From RECO01 sp050485385 (GTDB lineage: Bacteria > Pseudomonadota > Alphaproteobacteria > Geminicoccales > Geminicoccaceae): a stretch of DNA of 10,053 bases. The stretch spans positions 1 to 10,053 of the forward strand of contig JBJHBG010000142.1 in NCBI GenBank assembly GCA_050485385.1, read 5' to 3'. The notes beneath the pieces are model-generated. The model was not told the DNA's origin. It saw only the letters and a list, made by a program, of their open reading frames with translations, and did not search any database. How positions within the stretch are numbered: the stretch's first letter is position 1; each line of letters begins with the position of its first letter. The position numbers and the translations under genes were made by a program. Shown one piece after another: positions 6,818 to 10,053 of this stretch.

Positions 6818-7651
6818 TCAGCCCAGCTCGAAGGTGGTGATGCCGTAGATCCGGCCGATATCCAAGGTCGGCGCCGGCCCGGTGTACATGCGCGCGGTCT
6901 CGAACATCGGCGCCATGCCGCGCCCTTCGGCGAGGGCCGTGGCAGCGGGGTTGGTCGCCGGCACGTCGAGGAACACGTCGCCCGTCGGCGCTGCGGCGAG
7001 CAGGCCGTCGAGCACGGTTTCGGCCTGGGCACGGGTCGTGGCGACGAGCGGGCCGATCTTGGCGCCCTTGCGGCAGGGGCGGAGCACGCCGAACGCCAGG
7101 AGCCGGCCATTGTCGACGAGGCCCCGGGCGACGTGGCCGGGGGCCGTCAGCCAATCCTGCCAGAAGGTGTCGCGCGGGGCGGGGAAGACGGTACGGTCGA
7201 GGGCGGCAACGGCCTCCAAGTGGGTCGTGTCCAGGCGGACGAGGTCGGGCGTGCGGGCGGGCTGCGGCCGGCCGGCGTAGCGGAGGTTCCGGTGCGCGTA
7301 GACGAAGCCGGATTTCCGGTAGTTCGGCTGCTGCGCCACAACGCCGTCGAGGCCGACAAGGCGCTTGCCGGCATGGGCCATGCCGGCCTGCCAGAGAGCC
7401 AAGCCGTACCCCCGGCCACGGTAGTCGGGGCGGACGATGTAGCAGCCGAGGAAGGCGAAGGCGGCGTCGTAGTTCACCACCGTGATGCAGCCCACGCGCT
7501 CGCCGTCGAGGGTGGCGACGAGCCTGCCCGCGGGATCGACACCGGCGAAGCAGGCGGCGTCCTGGAGGCCGGGGTTCCAGCCTTCGGCGGCGGCCCAGTC
7601 GAGGGCGGCGTCGAGGTCGGCCGGCTGCATCGGGCGGATCGCAAGGGTCAA
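6818..7651 (-). CDS. GNAT-family N-acetyltransferase with a second C-terminal acetyltransferase-like domain
   Basis: This gene encodes 277 residues from a TTG start at 7651, which shares four bases (TTGA) with the stop of the upstream deacetylase gene. CCGGAG at 7660-7665 lies 8 nt before the TTG. An ATG seven codons later (7630) is less likely, because it would remove the first strand (LAIRPM). Residues 1 to about 135 are a GNAT domain: N-terminal IRPMQPADLDAAL, the acetyl-CoA-binding motif A VRPDYRGRGYG (73-83), and the following NYRKSGFVYAHR (110-121). Residues about 137-277 match the second, degenerate domain of the YitH-type two-domain acetyltransferases (GPLVATT at 200-206, FLDVPATNP at 227-235, FETARMYTG at 250-258). 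The protein should transfer an acetyl group from CoA to an amine, in the cytoplasm. Being inside a ring-hydrolysis operon, it may acetylate an intermediate or a toxic amine; this is inference. The acceptor cannot be told. Confidence 0.88.
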   Translation of the reverse strand: MTLAIRPMQPADLDAALDWAAAEGWNPGLQDAACFAGVDPAGRLVATLDGERVGCITVVNYDAAFAFLGCYIVRPDYRGRGYGLALWQAGMAHAGKRLVGLDGVVAQQPNYRKSGFVYAHRNLRYAGRPQPARTPDLVRLDTTHLEAVAALDRTVFPAPRDTFWQDWLTAPGHVARGLVDNGRLLAFGVLRPCRKGAKIGPLVATTRAQAETVLDGLLAAAPTGDVFLDVPATNPAATALAEGRGMAPMFETARMYTGPAPTLDIGRIYGITTFELG

Positions 7652-8562
7652 GGGCGGGGCTCCGGCGGATGCTCGGCGTGCCAGTGCCGGGCGATGGCGT
7701 CGCGGCGGCAGACCCAGACGTCGTCGTGGGCGAGCACGTGGTCGAGGAAGCGGGCGAGCGCGCGGGCACGGCCGGGCCGGCCGGCGATGCGGCAGTGCAG
7801 GCCGACCGACAGCATGCGCGGCCGCTCGGCGCTCTCCTCGTAGAGCTGGTCGAAGCTGTCCTTCAGATAGGCGAGGAACTGGTCGCCCGAATTGAAGCCC
7901 TGCGGCATGGCGAAGCGGAAGTCGTTGGCATCGAGCGTGTAGGGGACGATCAGGTGCGGCCGGCCGTGGTCGTGGGTCCAGTAGGGCAATTCGTCGGCGT
8001 AGCTGTCGGCGTCGTAGAGCAGGCCGCCGTGCTCGACCAGCAGGCGGCGCGTATTGGGGCTGATGCGGCCGGTGTACCAGCCGACCGGGCGGACGCCCGC
8101 GGCCTGCTCGATGGCGTCGAGGGCGAGCGTGAGGTGCTCGCGCTCGGTCGCCGCGTCGACCTCGTGGTAGTCGATCCAGCGCCAGCCGTGGCTCGCCACC
8201 TCCCAGCCGGCCTCGGCCATGGCGGCGGCGGCTTCGGGATGGCGGGCGACCGCCATGCCGACGGCGAAGACGGTCACTGGGATGGCGCGCTCGGTGAACA
8301 GGCGGTGCAGCCGCCAGAACCCGACACGGCTGCCGTACTCGTACATCGATTCCATGTTGAGGTTGCGCGCACCCAAGAGCGGTGCGGCGCCGACGATCTC
8401 GGAGAGGTACGCCTCCGACGCAGCGTCGCCGTGGAGGATGCTGTTCTCGCCGCCTTCCTCGTAGTTGATCACGAACTGCACGGCGAGGCGCGCACCGTGC
8501 GGCCAGCGCGGGTCCGGCGGGGTGCGGCCGTAACCCACGAGGTCGCGGGGATAGGGGGTCAT
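7648..8562 (-). CDS. puuE: PuuE-type allantoinase / polysaccharide-deacetylase-fold hydrolase
   Basis: This gene encodes 304 residues, typical of PuuE. The ATG at 8562 follows the permease-2 stop after one base (TGA-C-ATG), so translation is probably coupled. The start MTPYPRDLVGYGRTPPDPRW is the characteristic PuuE N-terminus. Other landmarks: INYEEGGENS (residues 32-41), NMESMYEYGSRVGFW (69-83), SHGWRWIDYH (124-133), YTGRISPNTR (163-172), YDADSYADELPYW (183-195) and LHCRIAGRPGR (255-265). The fold is that of NodB deacetylases, but the usual TFDD metal motif is replaced by NYEEG, in line with the metal-independent allantoinases known in this family (Pseudomonas PuuE). The canonical reaction is hydrolysis of allantoin to allantoate. 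No other ureide-pathway gene (urate oxidase, HIU hydrolase, OHCU decarboxylase, allantoicase) is in the window, and next to HyuA/HyuB the enzyme may act on another cyclic ureide or amide. The symbol therefore states the family, not a proven substrate. Confidence 0.85.
   Translation of the reverse strand: MTPYPRDLVGYGRTPPDPRWPHGARLAVQFVINYEEGGENSILHGDAASEAYLSEIVGAAPLLGARNLNMESMYEYGSRVGFWRLHRLFTERAIPVTVFAVGMAVARHPEAAAAMAEAGWEVASHGWRWIDYHEVDAATEREHLTLALDAIEQAAGVRPVGWYTGRISPNTRRLLVEHGGLLYDADSYADELPYWTHDHGRPHLIVPYTLDANDFRFAMPQGFNSGDQFLAYLKDSFDQLYEESAERPRMLSVGLHCRIAGRPGRARALARFLDHVLAHDDVWVCRRDAIARHWHAEHPPEPRP
7660..7665 (-). promoter_or_regulatory. Ribosome binding site deciding the TTG start of the GNAT gene
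   Basis: On the minus strand the bases read CCGGAG, 8 nt before the TTG at 7651 and inside the last codons of the PuuE-type gene. The later ATG at 7630 has no comparable site at a good distance. Confidence 0.5.
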
Positions 8563-8563
8563 G

Positions 8564-9382
8564 TCAGCCGCCCCGGCGCAGCCGCCTGCGGCCGAGCACG
8601 AACACCGCGGTCAAGGTGACGGCGACGACGACCAGCGACAGCGCCGTGGTCAGGGTGCCGAGCGCGTAGATCATCGGCGTGGTGGCGTTCGACTGCATCG
8701 CCTGCAACTCCAGGGGCAGGGTGTTGACGGCCCCCACCGCTTGGCTCGTGCGCGCGAGTTCGTCGTAGGAGAGGGTGAAGCCGAACAGCGCCACGCCGAT
8801 CAAGGACGGGGCGACGATGGGCAGGACGACGAAGCGGATGGTCTGCCAGCCCGAGGCTCCCTGGTCGCGCGCCGCCTCCTCGTAGGCCGGATCGAACCGG
8901 TTGAAGACCGCGAACATGATCAACAGGCCGAAGGGCAGGGTCCACGTCAAGTGCGCGCCGAGGGCGGAGCCGATCCAGGTGCGCTCGATGCCGAGCAACT
9001 CGAAACCGGCACCGATGCCGAGCGAGACGACGACCGACGGCATGACGAGGCTCGCCACCACCACGTAGAAGAGGAGCGTCGCACCCCGAAAGCGTCGGCG
9101 GAAGGCGAGGCCCGCCAGGAACGCGACGACCACGGTCAGCGCCATGACGACGAGGCCGAGGGTGAAGGATCGGCCGAAGGCGCCCCAGACGTCGCCGATC
9201 GCCTGCGGACCGAACAGCGCCGCGAACCAGTGGGTGGAGACGCCGCGCATGGGAAAGACCAGCCCGCCGCCCGGCCCTTGGAACGAGAGAACGACGATGG
9301 TGAGGATCGGCCCGTACAGAAAGACGATGAACAGCACGAAGACCGTGAGCAGGACGTAGAAGCTGCGCGGGCGGGCGGGCAC
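8564..9382 (-). CDS. ABC importer permease 2 (PotC-like, spermidine/putrescine-type family)
   Basis: This gene encodes 272 residues from a GTG at 9382. AAAGGAG (9391-9397) lies 8 nt before that GTG; a TTG at 9388 is in frame and overlaps the previous stop, but is only 2 nt from the ribosome site, so GTG is preferred. Six hydrophobic segments can be seen at about residues 8-33, 72-94, 102-126, 141-161, 184-204 and 238-264. The cytoplasmic EAA loop that docks with the ATPase is EEAARDQGASGWQTIR (168-183) followed by FVVLPIVAP. Length, topology and the LYGPILTIVVLSF start match the second permease of polyamine-type (PotB/PotC) importers in the inner membrane. The neighbours suggest that the cargo is the substrate of the downstream hydrolases. 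The cargo itself cannot be told from the permease. Confidence 0.9.
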   Translation of the reverse strand: MPARPRSFYVLLTVFVLFIVFLYGPILTIVVLSFQGPGGGLVFPMRGVSTHWFAALFGPQAIGDVWGAFGRSFTLGLVVMALTVVVAFLAGLAFRRRFRGATLLFYVVVASLVMPSVVVSLGIGAGFELLGIERTWIGSALGAHLTWTLPFGLLIMFAVFNRFDPAYEEAARDQGASGWQTIRFVVLPIVAPSLIGVALFGFTLSYDELARTSQAVGAVNTLPLELQAMQSNATTPMIYALGTLTTALSLVVVAVTLTAVFVLGRRRLRRGG

Positions 9383-9384
9383 GG

Positions 9385-10053
9385 TCAAAGCTCCTTTCTG
9401 ATGTCGACCAGCCGCACGAGGCCGGCGATCAGGAGCACCGTGACGCCCACCAGCACGACGGCGTTGGCGGCGGCGGGCGGGAACTGGAGGTAGGAGAGCT
9501 CCGTCGTGATCGCCTTGCCGATGGAGGCGATCTGGCCGCCGCCGAGCACGTTCACCGTGACGAAGTCGCCCATGACCAGCGCGATGACGAAGATCGAGCC
9601 GATGGCGATGCCGGGCTTGGCGAGCGGAATCACCACGTTGGTGAGCACCTGGAAGCCCGACGCCCCTTGGTCGCGCGCAGCCTCCAGCAGCGAGCGGTCG
9701 ATGCGCATCATCGAGTTGAAGATCGGGACGATCATGAACAGCGTGTAGAGGTAGACGTAGCCGAGCACGACGGTGAACTGCGAGAAGAGCAGCCACTCCA
9801 GCGGCGCGTCGATCAGTCCAGCACCCATCAGCGTCTGGTTGACCAACCCGTTGCGGCCGAAGAACGGGATCCAGGCAATCATCCGGATGACGTTCGACGT
9901 CCAGAATGGGATGGTGCACAGAAGGAAGCAGAAAATCTGCATCGGCACCGTGCGCACGTGGAAAGCGATGAAATAGGCGACGGTGAAGCCCAGAACGAGC
10001 GTGATCGCCCAGGTCAGCACGCTGAACTTCAGCGTGTTCATGTAGGTCTGATA
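9385..10053 (-). CDS. ABC importer permease 1 (PotB-like), 5' end outside window
   Basis: There are 222 visible residues up to the TGA at 9385-9387. The frame is open through the right edge, so the start, and probably 60-90 residues including the first membrane helix, lie beyond it. An ATG at 10041 is in frame but internal: the preceding codons (YQTY) and the following NTLKFSVLTWAITLVLG belong to the conserved periplasm-to-helix stretch found well inside such permeases. Hydrophobic segments lie at visible residues about 9-31, 37-52, 88-112, 147-170 and 197-213. The EAA loop is LLEAARDQGASGFQVLTNV (122-140) followed by VIPLAKPG. A MGDFVTVNVLGGG stretch (161-173) is typical of PotB-type subunits. 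It ends 2 nt before permease 2 and forms the other half of the membrane channel. The substrate-binding protein and ATPase genes expected with it are not in the window and probably lie further right. Confidence 0.9.
   Translation of the reverse strand, partial: YQTYMNTLKFSVLTWAITLVLGFTVAYFIAFHVRTVPMQIFCFLLCTIPFWTSNVIRMIAWIPFFGRNGLVNQTLMGAGLIDAPLEWLLFSQFTVVLGYVYLYTLFMIVPIFNSMMRIDRSLLEAARDQGASGFQVLTNVVIPLAKPGIAIGSIFVIALVMGDFVTVNVLGGGQIASIGKAITTELSYLQFPPAAANAVVLVGVTVLLIAGLVRLVDIRKEL
9391..9397 (-). promoter_or_regulatory. Ribosome binding site of permease 2
   Basis: On the minus strand the bases read AAAGGAG, located inside the last codons of permease 1. The spacing to the GTG at 9382 is 8 nt and to the alternative TTG at 9388 only 2 nt, which decides the start in favour of GTG. 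Confidence 0.65.

Noticed and set aside
3239..6840. Long plus-strand frames (3239-4813 and 4903-6840) opposite hyuB and hyuA
   Set aside because: They are antisense shadows with low-complexity Gly/Ala/Asp/Val-rich products. The minus strand carries complete, motif-bearing HyuB and HyuA.
7669..9493. Plus-strand frames of about 310 residues opposite the PuuE-type gene and permease 2
   Set aside because: They overlap well-supported minus-strand genes and show no domain; composition is typical of shadow frames.

Overview
The window is very GC-rich coding DNA with short gaps (the longest non-coding stretches are 122 and 94 bases). Long shadow reading frames lie opposite almost every gene. Composition, start usage (ATG, GTG, TTG) and the gene families suggest a high-GC alphaproteobacterium, perhaps of the Rhodospirillales type. 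That placement is inference; no rRNA or other marker gene is present.

Left part (about 1-2920, plus strand). The 3' part of a large AsmA-family envelope protein gene runs in from the left edge and stops at 2272. A small class I SAM-dependent methyltransferase gene (2367-2798) follows. It is visibly less GC-rich than its neighbours. A terminator-like hairpin element lies just after the AsmA gene. A near-identical copy lies, inverted, after the convergent operon, so the methyltransferase gene sits between the two copies.

Right part (2921-10053, minus strand). Six genes read leftwards as one tightly packed operon. In order of transcription they are: ABC importer permease 1 (5' end beyond the right edge), ABC importer permease 2, a PuuE-type allantoinase/polysaccharide-deacetylase-fold hydrolase, a two-domain GNAT acetyltransferase, HyuA (ATP-binding hydantoinase/oxoprolinase subunit) and HyuB (the partner subunit). 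Junctions are 1-2 nt gaps or a 4-nt overlap, except for 76 nt before hyuA, where a clear AAGGAG ribosome site is seen. The operon ends in a strong hairpin at 2882-2902.

Read together, the operon looks like a nitrogen-scavenging pathway. A PotB/PotC-type importer brings in a small nitrogenous compound. The PuuE-like enzyme opens or hydrolyses a cyclic amide or ureide, and HyuA-HyuB cleave a further lactam, imide or hydantoin-type ring using ATP. The GNAT may modify an amine intermediate. The actual substrate cannot be read from the sequence. The substrate-binding protein and ATPase of the transporter are not in the window and probably lie beyond position 10053. No mobile element, CRISPR array, tRNA or rRNA was seen.
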